Positions 11,894 through 24,085 of a stretch of 64,000 bases of DNA are shown here, piece after piece. Origin of the DNA: Bryoerythrophyllum caledonicum. Lineage: Eukaryota; Streptophyta; Bryopsida; Pottiales; Pottiaceae. The position numbers were made by a program, and so were the translations under genes. Numbering within the stretch: the first letter of the stretch is position 1; the number at the start of each line of letters is the position of its first letter. Under the pieces are notes generated by a model. It was not told where the DNA came from, searched no databases, and saw only the letters and a list, made by a program, of their open reading frames with translations. Where the stretch lies: NCBI GenBank assembly GCA_963971425.1, contig OZ020519.1, forward strand, positions 17,505,397-17,569,396, written 5' to 3'.

Positions 11894-12471
11894 TTAACCC
11901 CTAAAGGACCAAGTGTCCAGAAATGGCAATTTGAAGGTTTGGTCAGGTTCTTATAATGTCAACTTCTAACATGCCTCTTTGAAATTTTTACTAGGGAAGG
12001 GCATTATTAAAACCTCAATGGGAGAACAATTTTTTTCTAAATCCGACATTTTATGAAAAAGTTACAGGGTTTTTAGTTTCAAACGGGGAGAGCAGGCACA
12101 TTGGGCACCTCCAATTTTTTTTGCTAGGACACTCTATTGAATGTGAGATTTTCAATACTAGCAAGTAATATTATTTCCTTTCACATTGTCAAAAAAAAAG
12201 TATTTTTCTTTAGTGAAAAATAGCATACTAATCCACGTCAAACATTTTCACACATTGTTGGGCAAGTGGGAAAAACAATTTTTTCTAGCACTTCAAACGA
12301 TATAGTCTTCAATGAAAAAACTATGGTATGTTCATATACATGTCTATTTTAAGATATTACGGCTAAATATACAAAAATATACTCAAAGATGTGATTTTCA
12401 TGCCTTTTATTGGTAGTGGCAAATTTGGACTGGTTTTTCCCTCTAAAATGCCTTAGTCCTTTAGAGGTTAA
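11894..12471. mobile_element. piggyBac-like non-autonomous element, 578 bp
   Basis: The element is bounded by TTAA at both ends. The left end is TTAACCCCTAAAGGACCAAG and the reverse-complemented right end is TTAACCTCTAAAGGACTAAG. TTAA target sites with CCC-starting inverted termini are characteristic of piggyBac elements. The interior shares GGAGAACAATTT, TACTAGCAAGTAATATT and CAAACATTTTCACAC with the copies at 1003 and 17384. There is no transposase open frame. Confidence 0.7.
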
Positions 12472-15229
12472 TGCCAACAAGGCCCTAGCAGGGTTGTTTT
12501 TTGTGCTCTTGGTGTTGTAACTTTCACCACTATTGCACATTGTCGTTGCATTACTTAGAATGCACTAGGAGCTCCGAGAGAGCTCTCCAATGTATCCTTC
12601 TAATCTCCAATCAATGCATGCATTAATGTATTACAATGATTTATGTGAAGTGGAGTTGCAATGAATGTACCCCTTGTGTAGACGATCTTATGCATAATCT
12701 ATTATCCTTGTAGATTCTCTGAGTGCCTCATGGTCCACTTAGGCAATGAGAGTTGATATACTTTGGTTTATCTAATTGTTTGTTGAAATATATTTGTACT
12801 TAGGGTATTTATTGTAAGGGATTTTATGCATTATATTAGTGACATGTTATATATGAAACAGTTACTTGAAGCACAAAAGGATGCATAGACTTGACCTTTT
12901 GGATAGTGCATTTGATAAAAATATTTAGAACAATTTTGTAGATAATTCTTTTAAATTTGTAAAAATGTCATCTTCATACATCACTAAACAAAAGAAAGAA
13001 ATAACATGAATTCTAATTTCCAAAGATAATTGGTGTGAATATAGTATCTCCTTAATTTTTTTAGTAGGTCTATGTCATAGTGGGTGGAAATAGATAGCTC
13101 ACCGCTTCAAAGTAGTATTTTGATATATTGATTTGTGTTGACTTGTCTAATATGTATTTGATAATGTTTCATCCATACTTATGTTTTTCATCCGGTAAAT
13201 GATTTCATTTACTTAGGGTTTGGTGTGTAATAGATGAACTCTTCTTGACTTTATGAAAAGTCCACAGGAATTTTTTTCAGTGGAGTTTGCAAGTACTTCA
13301 CACCCCGTGAGCCCCCTGTTTCCAATTGTTCATAGGCCTCACATGCAAGAGGCCCATATTCTCGGGCCTCACGGGCACAAGGCCCGCCGTACACAATTTT
13401 TTTAACATGGATACATAGGATTCTAAATTAAAATTCCTTTAGCCATTACGTAGTAAGCGGCCTCATTTGCAAGCCTTTTACTATTATACATTCTTGTCAT
13501 GTCAATTTATGTAAGAGAGTTTGTAGAAGTTGTTGTTACTAGGTTTCGTTGCGAATGGTGGTTTAGCCATTTGGTAAAGCAATTTACTTTCCATATTCTC
13601 ATGTACTCTTTGATTCTCCTTTAATGTTGTAAGAGATGTGAAACTTAGGTGGTAGTTTTATTCTTTTATCTTTGAGGGTGTCCTACATGTGCAATTTTGT
13701 CAATATGATTTTTGTCTATTTAAGGTTGGCTATGGCGCTTGATCTGTTGTGTGTGACATGGTTGAGCTAAACACAAGACATCTATAAGAGAGCTCTTTTT
13801 TATTGATAAAGTCTTATCTATTATACTACACATGCTACAATAAATCGGTTCAATGTACTTCAATGGTCATTACTTGATTTTATCATTACTACCACATTCA
13901 AGTTTGCTCATAAGATTTATTGAATTTCAACAAAAAAAATCTACAAATATAACACTTGAATTCAAGAAGATGATGATTTACAAAACATCATACATATAGG
14001 ATTTAAATGGTTAGCTTTACATGTGAAAAGAAATAATAGGAAGTCATGAATGCTTGACCAAAAATTAACTACACAACAAATTCATGTCAACTATTTCAAT
14101 TATTTAAAATGAACTTCTCATAATAACCGCTAAAGGACCACAACTATGCTCAATTAAGATGAACTTCAAAACCATCATTAAGACTGTCAATATTAAATAG
14201 TTACATATAATAATCTCATTTCACTTCTAACCATAGGATCTAGTTATATACTACTAGAAGAACTAATCTAATTTTGTATCATATTTGACCTATAGATTGG
14301 AAGATTATAGCATTTAAGGCAAGACTAACAGTCTTTTTGTACCTTATTTTATAGGGTTAGCACTCTAGGGTTTTCTAATAAATTGAAATTTTGTCCTTTG
14401 GAGTTTTCAATGTTTTGGGAGGGAGATTATTCTCAAAGATGAGATATACCCTATTTAATTAAAGTGGAAGCATTGAATTTATATTTAAAAAACTTTTATT
14501 TCAAAGTTATAGTAAAAATGACTTGGGATCATAATAATTATCCAATGCTTGGCGATGTCCATGTGAATGGGCTTAGCTGACAATTTGCACACGCTACGTG
14601 GAATGCAAATATCTTCTTTGCAGTGCAGTTAAATTTTAAATCATTTACATGTTTTTGATACAACTACATAAGCAATACAAGGCCTCTCAAACCCATTGAG
14701 CGGAGCAAGCATAGTTTGACAAAGGGCTACAAGTTTGGTAGGACCCCTAGTTCATCAATTCTTTGGGTTCACTCAAAATGTTTCCACTCTTGACTATGAC
14801 AATGAGTATGATGTAAGGTACTTGTCCAAAACAATTTAGGTATGTTAAAGGTGTTTAAACATATCCAAAACAATTATATAACAAGAAGGGGTTCAATATC
14901 ACACAAAATACATTTTATTTTTTTATTTTGATCTTTGTTACATATAAAATCTCACTCCAAATGGTGAACATGAAGGTCATTATGTTAGAAATGAAAAAAA
15001 TTGAAACTATTCCTTGATAACTACAAAAAAATATGGAAAAATCAAATTCAAAATTCAACATGTAGTTTATCCTCCACTGGTTACTACGAACCTTCAAGTG
15101 ACTTTTTCTAAATTTGATTATTTTTTTAGACTACTCATTGTAAATAGACACTGGTTTTTAAAAAAATCATTTTTTGATTGGCTCAAGGAGTCCTTTTGAA
15201 TCTAGAAAGAACTTCTAGTGTACTCAATT
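12472..15229. other. AT-rich intergenic DNA, no gene seen
   Basis: No coding region is supportable. A degenerate segment at about 12590-12740 (around ACAATGATTTATGTGAAGTGG) matches the inverted pair at about 51390-51480 and 51760-51880, so it is transposon debris. The remainder carries frequent stops in all frames. Confidence 0.5.
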
Positions 15230-15928
15230 TTAACCCTTAAAGGACCACGACCACTTTCGCTCTAAAACCAGTCCAAAACTGCCATTGCCAAAAAGAGACA
15301 TGAAAATCACATTTCAAAGTGAATTTTAGATTTCCAACCGTAAGATCTTAAAATAGACTTCTACATAAACATGCCTCTAGATTTTGATTGCAATCCACCG
15401 CACGAATTGATAGATTTTAGTGCATAAAGTCAAAACAATGATTCATTTTCTTCCCTGCGTTGAGTAGATGAGCAGACTTTGACTTCACTTTGTATCAAAT
15501 TTTTGCATTGTACAAGGTCTAAATCTTTTACCATTGTCTTAAGCATGATATTATTTCCCAACACACCAATTTTTAGAGGTAAAAAAAGGGTGTAGCATAT
15601 TCAAAACAAGTGTGCAAGGAGTGGAAGTTCAAAAATTGCCATTTCACGTTTTATTTTTTTGTGAACTATGTATGTATTCAAATGATAATCCAAACGGTCA
15701 ATAAGAAGGTTTTCACCACATATTGTTGTTGAAAAAATAAAAAGTGAAAAAATGAAGATCTCTAGGTTTTATGTAGAAAAGATGAAGTTTTTTTCCCTCG
15801 TTGCCTGACAATGTGTGAAAATGTTTGACTTGGAATAAAATGCCTTAATACACTAAAGACAAGAATTTTAGGAACCTGCCCAAAAACAGAAATCCCCCCG
15901 AAGGAGAATCTGGTCCTTTAGGGGTTAA
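15230..15928. mobile_element. piggyBac-like non-autonomous element, 699 bp
   Basis: The left end is TTAACCCTTAAAGGACCACG and the reverse-complemented right end is TTAACCCCTAAAGGACCAG, with TTAA at both boundaries. The interior matches the 17384-18326 copy in the same orientation (TCATTTTCTTCCCTGCGTT, GCATATTCAAAACAAGTGTG) but is shorter, so it looks like a deletion derivative. Confidence 0.75.
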
Positions 15929-17383
15929 AAAAAAGCATAGCCTTGTTTCGTGGAAAATATTAGAAATCTAAAAAACTAATGTTAGATTTGTTTAATATTA
16001 AAATACTAATTCTAATAAAACTTTGAGTCTAATTTAAGCATATTAAAATTTTCTATTTATATTTCTAGCATATTCAGATTTTAATATTACAAACTTTGAA
16101 TATATATATCTTTTGTTGCAGTTTATTTTCAAATAATTCCATTTAATTTCTTCTTGGATATTTGTTACATATTTGTATATTCAAAGCTAAATGTTTTAAA
16201 ATTGTATTAATGAATTTGGACTTTGATTTTTAAACTTTTCCAGGAATTTTGTATGGTCCAAGGGGTCCTTTCAAAACCAAAAGTACTCTCTAGAATACTC
16301 ATTTTTGGAAGAGGTGAAAATCATTGCTTTATTTTATTTTTTTAAATCAAAAGAATTTGAAATCATTGAGTTTGTTCGCTTTCTGATGGTGCTCAACTGC
16401 AAGGAATTTTGATTATATATTTTTACTGTAAAACCAATCATAATTTTTCAAAAATTTCAAAAAAATTAGTGATGAAGAGGTCCTCTCAGATAAAAAGCCT
16501 TGAAGATGAAGAATGCCTTGAAATCGACGCAAATGGGATGCAACTTTGGAACTTGAGCTTGAGATCAAATGATATTGTTTTCGAGAGAGAGGCATTTATT
16601 GTGTGTTGCCATGGACTTGGTGAATGACCTCAACCGGGCACCGCCAACGCTGTTGCGAGAGCTATTGCCGCTGATTCCATTGCTCTAAAAAATTTAAGAA
16701 AATATAAAAGCACTCTTTGATATTTTAAATTTTAAAATGCACATTTAAAATAAAATTTATGTTGAAAGTGGAATTCTTTTAACTTATATTATCAAAACCA
16801 TATTGTAATTGAGGCACTTGAATTGATAAGTTTGATTTTAAAACCATCATATTTATTAGGTCGAAATTCACATATAAAGATGCTAATTTTTTTAAGCCAT
16901 TGTCACTCTTATCTTATCCATGAGCCCTCGTGGACAATTGGGAGGATCTTGAATCATATGGCGGATGTCTCTATTGAAGGAGTTACGAGGGGATTTTAGA
17001 AATGGAGATTCATTTACAATGGAGAGAGAAAAATGTACCTACTTTACTTGAGGCAAACAAATTAGATCGAACCAAATGGTTGAAGGGCTCATGGATAGTA
17101 CATTGTTTCTGAATATTTAGTGTCAACTTCAACGACATTATCAATCAAGCAACTCTTAAACATACTTATCTCCTCTTCCAAACTTGTTGTGACATGTTAA
17201 TGTAGAAAAACCATAAGCATTTCATTCAATGTACTAATTAGCGTCAATGTGTAACAACAATGGACATAGCCTTGAATCAAAAGAATACATCAACACTTTA
17301 GACACGTGCAAAGATGGAACCTTCCTTTATTGATTTGCGTGTCCAACACTTGTTCCAAAACTTGTTTTTCAAAGCTATGCTAC
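15929..17383. other. AT-rich intergenic DNA, no gene seen
   Basis: Only short open frames occur and none resembles a protein family. No terminal repeats were recognised. Confidence 0.45.
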
Positions 17384-18326
17384 TTAACCCCTAAGGTACC
17401 GTGATAGTTTTACACCAAAAACACTTCAAAATTAATGGATTCTAGTGCAATGAAAAAAGAAGGTGACAAAAACTTTGATTTTTAGTTCTGACCGTAGGAT
17501 CTCAATAAAGGCTTATTAAGTAATACATGTACAAAATTTCATAAACTTTGACAGCACGGATTGAAAGATTACAGTGTTTGAAGTCAAGCAAATGGTTCAT
17601 TTTCTTCCCTGCGTTTAGTGGATCAGCAGACTTTGACTTCAGTTGGTGTCAAAAATTTTCACTACACAAGGTCTAAATCTATCACCATCTTGTCAAGCAT
17701 GATGTTAGCTCCTTACACACCATTTTTTAGAGGTAGAGACGGGGTGTAGCATATTCAAAACAAGTGTGCAAGGAGTGGAGGCTCGAAATTTGTTAATTCA
17801 CACTTTAATTTTTTTTGAACTGAATATGTTTTGGATTGATAATCCAAATGGTTAATAAGAAGGTTTACATTACATATTGTTGTGGAAAAAATAAAAAGTG
17901 AAAAATAAAAAGATACCTAGGTTTTATGTGGAAAAGAAGAAGTTTTTTTGGTACCTTGCCCGACAATGAGTGACAATGTGTGAAAATGTTTGACTTGGGT
18001 TGGTATGCTATTTTCACTAAAGACAAGAACTTTTTTTTGACAATATGAAGGAAAATAATATTACTTGCGAGTACTGAAAATCTCACTTTTAATAGAGTGT
18101 CCTATCAAAAGTTTTTGGAGGTGCCCGCCCTCCCCATTTAAAATTCAAAACCCTATAACTTTTTCATCAAATGTCCAATTTAGGAAAAAATTGTTTTCCC
18201 ACTAAGGTCTTGGTAATGTCTTTCTATAGTAAAAATTTCAAAGAAGAATGTTGGAAATTGACACCATAGGAATCTGACCGAACTTTCAAAAAGCCCATTT
18301 TTGACACTTGGTACCTTAGGGGTTAA
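17384..18326. mobile_element. piggyBac-like non-autonomous element, 943 bp (longest copy)
   Basis: The left end is TTAACCCCTAAGGTACCGTG and the reverse-complemented right end is TTAACCCCTAAGGTACCAAG, giving 17 matching terminal bases including TTAA. This copy serves as the reference for the family, since the copies at 1003, 11894 and 15230 align to parts of it. No long open frame is present, so it depends on a transposase encoded elsewhere. Confidence 0.78.
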
Positions 18327-19027
18327 AATATTGAATGGTTTAGCCCTACTTTGCTTAATCTTGGACCATTTCAAGCCATACTCCTAATATTCCTCTATTA
18401 TTCAATGTACTTGTGCGTCCCTCCACATTTCATATGGCTTGCTAATGTGGCTTTTTTTCTTCATGGATGGCCTATTATAAATAATTGTTGATTAATAAAA
18501 TTATCTACAAAGTGCATTTGCATTAACATTGATGATGCTAGTACTCCACTTGACACTTCAAAAAATGTCAACTCTACTTGGCACTTCATTCTCAAAACTC
18601 CACATTATGTATCCATTCTAATTCAAATAAATAGGATTTTATTTAAATATTCATTAATTTTTTGATATTATTATACTATATAATGGTATGTATGTTTTTT
18701 TTAATAAAAACAAATATAATTTCAATGACACCATAAATTATTTCATATTAATATAAATTTCTTATTAGTCACATTATTAAAACTACAAGATGGGTATTAT
18801 GGAGAATTTTGAGAAGGGTTTTAATTTTGATGAGGGGAAGGAAGCTCAGATGATGCACTTGTGTGTTGTGAATTGAGGATTTTGATAAAGATTGTAGCAA
18901 AAATTTTGGGTTGGATTATTGGATTTTTTCTAAGAGAAACATAATTGGCATTCAGTGTACGATTATGTCACTACACTAAATACCTCATTTGCAATTGGTG
19001 TATGGATTCGCATTTAGTGTATACTAC
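18327..19027. other. AT-rich intergenic DNA, no gene seen
   Basis: No coding capacity or terminal repeats were recognised. Near 18980 the motif CACTACACTAAAT also occurs at about 62860, which hints at a shared repeat. Confidence 0.4.
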
Positions 19028-19080
19028 ATTTGCATTTAATTTATGAATATTTGCATTTAATTTATGAATATTTGCATTAA
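19028..19080. repeat. 21-bp tandem repeat, 2.5 units
   Basis: The unit ATTTGCATTTAATTTATGAAT is repeated at 19028-19048 and 19049-19069, with a partial third unit to 19080. Confidence 0.8.
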
Positions 19081-19224
19081 TTGCTGACTCGGAGATATCT
19101 GGATATGACACAGTGGAAGACACCTTATCATGGAGGCTACGGAACATGGTGTGGAACACAATTTAGACAGTTCCAAGTTCTTTAACTTGGAAAACTCGAG
19201 TTATGTTGATATGGAAACAAAGTA

Positions 19225-19602
19225 CTTCAACGTGATGCTGCTGCGGATGTTGAAGGAGGCGACGTCACCATGAATGCCAACAGCGGTTCAGTCAAGGCTC
19301 ACAAATCAGTTCTAGTGAGCATTTCACCCGTCTTTGAGGCCATGTTCATGCACTCCATGCAGGAGGAGCTCACTTCTACCGTCCATCTCCCTAATATCTC
19401 CATCCAAGGACTACAATTGTTCCTGGTGCAGTTCTACATCCTCAATGACAACACCGCTGTGCCACACGAGTTTTTTAAGAAGTCTGTCAACGAGCATTTC
19501 GATGAGCTTTCTAAGACGTGTTGTAAAGTACCAAGTGAGGAGACTGGGGCCAACAATAACCGCCTAGTATCTGAAGTTTCGAAGAATGTTGTATTCCTTT
19601 GA
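19225..19602 (+). pseudogene. Truncated BTB/POZ-domain gene
   Basis: The frame reads GGDVTMNANSGSVKAHKSVL, then ISPVFEAMFMHSMQEELTS and VHLPNISIQGLQLFL. This is the front half of a BTB/POZ domain of the plant type that recruits substrates to CUL3 ligases. After about 60 domain residues the frame drifts into unrelated sequence and stops at 19602. The rest of the BTB fold and any downstream domain are absent. The expected N-terminal sequence is not visible upstream, where AT-rich repeats lie. A real upstream exon with GC-poor coding sequence cannot be excluded, but a remnant is more likely. Confidence 0.55.
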
Positions 19603-20736
19603 ACATGAAATCGAGTCTCGTTACCCGTATCGGTCAGTACCTCATGAAACACTACAAGGGACGTCATTGCATCATAGAGTATCATACCGGAGATGCACAC
19701 ATATCCTGAGTATGTTTTATTGCTTCTTCAATGAAGTCTTGCTAAGGAGACTCAACTGGAGAAACTTGATGATTTCTTCATCAGAAAGTAATGTTTTCGT
19801 CCATTCTGGTGATTGATGAAGGAAAACATTAGTCACTAGGGTTTCATCCTTGTTTGTCCTGCCCCATTCATGTCTTTCCACTGTTAAGTGAATTCTCTTT
19901 GCCAACGTAGCCAGAGTAGCCAGTTGAATAGACTGTACATGGCAATGGGATACGGGAGTGCTTACATGCACTAAGAGTATAACTGTATATACAAAACTTT
20001 CAAATCACACACAAACACATTCAGTATCAAGTAGTTTCTTCATTGGCACATTTTCACACCATACGATAGATTGGATGCTGCAGAGAGCCTTTAAAATTTG
20101 GATGTGTAAACTTAGTAAGATGTCTGAAACATCTTCCAATCAAAACATAGATGTCTAAAGCTTGATTTAAAAGTTGTAAACGATTAAAGTTCCACAGAAT
20201 GTAGACAACGAGCAATTGTACTAGAGCAAGAAGTATATTCAAATAAGCTTCAAAGATGCCATGTCTTACTCTCGAGCGCCTGTACTGGTTAATAGTGTTG
20301 AGAGTAATGGAGTTCCGAGTAAGGATTTTGTTTCAGAAGTACAAAAGGATAAACGAATTTGGCCGTAAAGAGGACATTCAACTTTAACACGTAGAGTTGC
20401 AATGCAGACTAGATTATGGATTGATATTGTTAAAGGAATTTCGAACGTAGTATAAGGGTTGCATCACAAATATCGCATACACAAGTCTGGGAGCTGACAT
20501 CACCAAGTGTTCTCAGTGAAGTACCCTAATAGAAGCAGTTGATGTTGGGGATATGAGAAGCGTGTCTACGTGCTGGAAAGCGAAAACCCGCAAATCAAGG
20601 ATGTGACAACAATGTTTGATGCTCCACGCAAATGTGGATAAGAAAAATCTCCAATGCTGAGCCAGTGGCTGATGTTGTACACGCGAGAGACTACCACAAC
20701 CTCTCACTACACTTGTCTAGTCGGCGAATTGTCTGT

Positions 20737-21285
20737 CTAGTTGGGCCTGGCCACCAGGAACCCGCAGATCTGCACCTGCTTCACGTTGTCGAACCCCAGC
20801 ACGCGCACAAAGCAGCTCGGGTACGCCTTCTTGCACTCCTGGATCTCGCGCAGCACCTGGGCGGCGTCGTTGCACCCGAACATCGGCAGCTTCCACATCG
20901 TCCAGTACCGCCCGTCGTAGTACCCGGGGCTCCGGTTGTTGGCGCGCGACACTCCGTCCGCGTTCACGTCGAACTCCAGGCACGGGATCAGGTTCTGCTG
21001 GATCATGTAGTCCACCTGCTTCGCGATCTGGTCGTCCGTCAGCGCCGGCAGGTACGAGAACGTCTCGAACTTGGTCTGGCCCATGGGGTTCCACACCTGC
21101 ATGCACTGCACGCGGCTGCCGTTCTGCACGGAGCTCAAGCTCTGGCTCTTGGCGGAGAACAGGGTGGCGCCCTTGAGGCCCGAGAACGCCTTCACGGCGG
21201 TCGACTCCGAGGTCGACACTCCGGCTGACGCCGCGGCAAAGGCAGCAGGGGCCACAGCAGCAGAGGCAGCAACGATGGACGCCAT
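20737..21285 (-). CDS. rbcS: RuBisCO small subunit precursor, copy 1
   Basis: The gene encodes 182 aa in one exon. The product joins the large subunit in the chloroplast stroma as L8S8 RuBisCO, the CO2-fixing enzyme. Residues 1-61 form a Ser/Ala-rich transit peptide. The mature protein starts at [19 protein letters not shown] and carries the family signature [17 protein letters not shown] and the C-terminal [20 protein letters not shown] chose the ATG at 21285 because all five paralogues align from it; an in-frame ATG three codons upstream (MSA) is shared only with copy 4. A TATA box lies about 70 bp upstream. Ala18 in the transit peptide is shared with copy 2. Third positions are almost all G or C, which creates long meaningless open frames on the opposite strand. 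Confidence 0.98.
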   Translation of the reverse strand: MASIVAASAAVAPAAFAAASAGVSTSESTAVKAFSGLKGATLFSAKSQSLSSVQNGSRVQCMQVWNPMGQTKFETFSYLPALTDDQIAKQVDYMIQQNLIPCLEFDVNADGVSRANNRSPGYYDGRYWTMWKLPMFGCNDAAQVLREIQECKKAYPSCFVRVLGFDNVKQVQICGFLVARPN

Positions 21286-21352
21286 TGCTGACAAATCTCG
21301 CAGAGAAGAACGACACTAAATGAGGAGGATGAGTTGTAGCAGCAACTGTGCA

Positions 21353-21361
21353 GCTATATAG
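21353..21361 (-). promoter_or_regulatory. TATA box of rbcS copy 1
   Basis: On the minus strand the sequence is CCTATATAG, followed by CTGCACAGTTGCTGC, about 70 bp before the start codon. The same block precedes copies 4 and 5. Further upstream (21470-21500) lies the conserved block GCAGATATCACGGCATCTCG, present at the equivalent place in those two copies, which makes it a likely control element. Confidence 0.75.
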
Positions 21362-21399
21362 GAAGTGCACAACCTGAGGGAGAAGTGGCTCACTTCAAT

Positions 21400-22960
21400 C
21401 CCGTCCACATATTCTAAGCAGCACCTGATCACCAATCTTCGCACAGTCGAATTAGATCGTATCACGACTGCTGCAAAAGGCGAGATGCCGTGATATCTGC
21501 GCTTTACCAAATTGAAAAGGACACGAAGGTTGGCACCACAAAGGCCTGAGTGTTCTGCGCCTGCGACTTCGGAGGCTATGGCCATTGGATGGACGAGCCT
21601 ACCAATCTCCTGGCTAGCTTAGCTGATTTTCCTCGTCCTCTGAGAAAAATCTGTCGAGCCGAATGAGTGGCTTGTGTCTGTTGCACCGTCCAATTTTTCC
21701 CAACGGTCCAGATTCCATCATCACGCGCTTTAGAGTTTTATGTAGTCGCCTGCGTCGTGGTCATTTACCTTCCGACCTGGCATTTTCCTTTAAGTTGTAC
21801 CGGGTTACAGCTTGCTGAGAAATAAGTCACTACCGTATGTGTCGTTTATGACCGATTTCATTTTTCTCCAATCAGGAGGGTGAAGGAGACATAGCTTTTG
21901 CGCCAGTGCATTGTCTGCTCGAGTCTTGGACCTTAAAGTGAATTGTGAAGAAAGCGCGAAAGCATAAAGGGTTTCGTATGCAAAGTGCACTTGCGAACCA
22001 CCATTGTGATTGGCCTTGGAGGAGCCGGTGTTGTCAAAAAAGCTTTTGCTTTGCACTTTGCAGGTCCCATGAGTGTTTGACAAGGGCATCTATCCAAATT
22101 CTTTCCCGAGACGAAGTTATGCTTGGCCTTGGGGAGTTCATGGATTTAAGTATTCAATTTAGCGAGTCCTTGTAACCGCGGTGCTTATTCGTGCTGCCTA
22201 AGTTCAATTATACACCCATTAACGTTGTTAATTAATAGCTCAGTGTTCCACCTGTATATGCCTGGGGCTTTGGGATAACCTTCTCATTGAAATTATGGTA
22301 CCGTAATAACACTCCGATCTCTAGGTCAGTCACGAGTGGCATATTCACTTGATCGTGGTTGCCTTAGCTAGTGCCCTACTTCAGTTGGAAGTGCTCAAGA
22401 CCTAAGCACTTACATCTTTATCGTGTAAAGCTTGACACCAGACGAGCAGCACTGCGCATATGCATCGTCTCAACAATGCAACAAAATTGCACAGACCGAC
22501 ACTCTCCATTTGTGCCAGATGCGTATCCTGTTCGGGACTTGATTTCAGGTGCAGAAAACAGTTTCTCTAATTCTCAATCACTGTAATTTTCTGCAAAAGT
22601 TTTCCAGTGTTTTCGGTACGAGGTATCATCGTTTGCTGCTTCTTCAAGTGCCAGAAAATTGTATATCACTCGGTACTCAAAATGAAATCACAGGTTGAAT
22701 CACGACTACCTTACACAAGTCTGGGAGCACCACTGCAACAAGCGGTTCCAGTGAAATACGCTACACTTGTTGAAGCACACTTAGTAAAGCAGTAAAGGTT
22801 GTCAGAAGCGATGTCTGCGATGCTTGCAGGCGAAAACTCACAAACGAGAAAAATGACAACAAGGTTGAACCTCCACGCAAATGTGGATAAGAAAAATCTC
22901 CAATGCTGAGCCAGTGGCTGATGTTGTACACGCGAGAGACTACCACAACCTCTCACTACA
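21400..22960. other. rbcS copy 1 / copy 2 intergenic region, duplicated at 29460-31020
   Basis: This stretch holds the promoter of copy 1 and the 3' flank of copy 2. It is mirrored with almost no changes in the right arm. Related, more diverged sequence flanks copy 5 (for example the segments GGTTATCCCAAAGCCCCAG and CATAACTTCGTCTCTG). No additional gene is supportable; small open frames occur in all copies but show no protein-like features. Confidence 0.7.
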
Positions 22961-22985
22961 CTTGTCTAGTCGGCGAATTGTCTGT

Positions 22986-23534
22986 CTAGTTGGGCCTGGC
23001 CACCAGGAACCCGCAGATCTGCACCTGCTTCACGTTGTCGAACCCCAGCACGCGCACAAAGCAGCTCGGGTACGCCTTCTTGCACTCCTGGATCTCGCGC
23101 AGCACCTGGGCGGCGTCGTTGCACCCGAACATCGGCAGCTTCCACATCGTCCAGTACCGCCCGTCGTAGTACCCGGGGCTCCGGTTGTTGGCGCGCGACA
23201 CTCCGTCCGCGTTCACGTCGAACTCCAGGCACGGGATCAGGTTCTGCTGGATCATGTAGTCCACCTGCTTCGCGATCTGGTCGTCCGTCAGCGCCGGCAG
23301 GTACGAGAACGTCTCGAACTTGGTCTGGCCCATGGGGTTCCACACCTGCATGCACTGCACGCGGCTGCCGTTCTGCACGGAGCTCAAGCTCTGGCTCTTG
23401 GCGGAGAACAGGGTGGCGCCCTTGAGGCCCGAGAACGCCTTCACGGAGGTCGACTCCGAGGTCGACACTCCGGCTGACGCCGCGGCAAAGGCAGCAGGGG
23501 CCACAGCAGCAGAGGCAGCAACGATGGACGCCAT
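22986..23534 (-). CDS. rbcS: RuBisCO small subunit precursor, copy 2
   Basis: This is a 182-aa intronless gene whose mature protein is identical to copies 1, 3 and 4. The transit peptide has Ala18 like copy 1, and Ser30 where copies 1, 3 and 4 have Ala. Its 3' flank lies inside the inverted repeat, but the 5' flank does not: homology with the other copies ends exactly at the ATG. The upstream DNA (23535 onwards) lacks the conserved TATA block of copies 1, 4 and 5. A substitute TATTAAA lies about 85 bp upstream on the minus strand. An in-frame ATG 16 codons upstream (MPLLSSFWC) could lengthen the transit peptide but has no counterpart in the paralogues. Confidence 0.96.
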   Translation of the reverse strand: MASIVAASAAVAPAAFAAASAGVSTSESTSVKAFSGLKGATLFSAKSQSLSSVQNGSRVQCMQVWNPMGQTKFETFSYLPALTDDQIAKQVDYMIQQNLIPCLEFDVNADGVSRANNRSPGYYDGRYWTMWKLPMFGCNDAAQVLREIQECKKAYPSCFVRVLGFDNVKQVQICGFLVARPN

Positions 23535-23819
23535 TGCAATGCCACAGAAGATCGCACACCAAAAACTCGACAACAATGGCAAACGCTGCTGATCTGGCTA
23601 GCACCTCTGAGAGCGTATGTTTAATAGGAGCAACCCGGGCAGGAGCGAAAGGTGGAGAGAAGTCGAAGGATCAGGTCCACAGATTGGATTCAATCCGATT
23701 CTGCTGCCATGGTACTTGGGCTTGAGGAGATGAGAAAGTCAACTGCCGTCGAAGCGTCACCCGAAACTCGGAAAGTGCGAGGTCAAGGTGGAAAAGCGAA
23801 AGCAGTTCAGTCCGGCGCG

Positions 23820-24085
23820 GACAGGAAACCCCACGCTCGGAGTTACCCGAGGTGGGGCCCCGTCTTTATTGCATGAGCTCATTTTTCTGGCCCTCCCATT
23901 TTGGGGGGGTCAGAGGCTTTTTTTGGATTTTTTTAATCACTAAGTTGGGGCCTATGGCCCCATTTCGAAGTAGGAGTCCGCCTTGCTAAATTTAGGGCCC
24001 CATCTAAAAACAAAGTAGGGGCCAGGCTTTGGCCCCACCACCTCCTCCCCCACCTGGTAACTCCGAGCGTGGGGGGTTTCCTGTC
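23820..24085. repeat. Short inverted-repeat element (MITE-like), 266 bp
   Basis: The left end is GACAGGAAACCCCACGCTCG and then GAGTTACC. The reverse-complemented right end is GACAGGAAACCCCCCACGCT and then CGGAGTTACC. The termini therefore match over about 28 bp with a 2-base indel. The interior is rich in GGGGCC. It sits about 290 bp upstream of the rbcS copy 2 start codon. No clear target duplication was found. Confidence 0.7.

Larger units (their letters stand above)
20629..23534. repeat. Left arm of the large rbcS inverted repeat
   Basis: The arm contains rbcS copies 1 and 2 (both -) and their ~1.7 kb intergenic region. Every paired landmark maps to the right arm with a constant coordinate sum of 52419: 20737/31682, 21585/30834, 22956/29463 and 23534/28885. 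So there is no net insertion or deletion over 2.8 kb. Substitutions are rare (for example about 22100 versus 30310, and 22618). Similarity falls off just past the copy 1 stop codon (outer side) and stops abruptly at the copy 2 start codon (inner side). Confidence 0.95.

Noticed and set aside
20632-21228. 198-codon open frame antisense to rbcS copy 1, repeated at every rbcS copy
   Set aside because: It arises from the extreme G/C third-position bias of rbcS. Its His/Val/Leu/Arg-rich translation matches no family, and the frame exists only where rbcS coding sequence exists.
20717-21370. 217-codon frame on the rbcS strand in a shifted frame (also at 22966, 28878 and 31049)
   Set aside because: This is an Arg/Gly/Pro-rich shadow of rbcS in another frame, again from codon bias.
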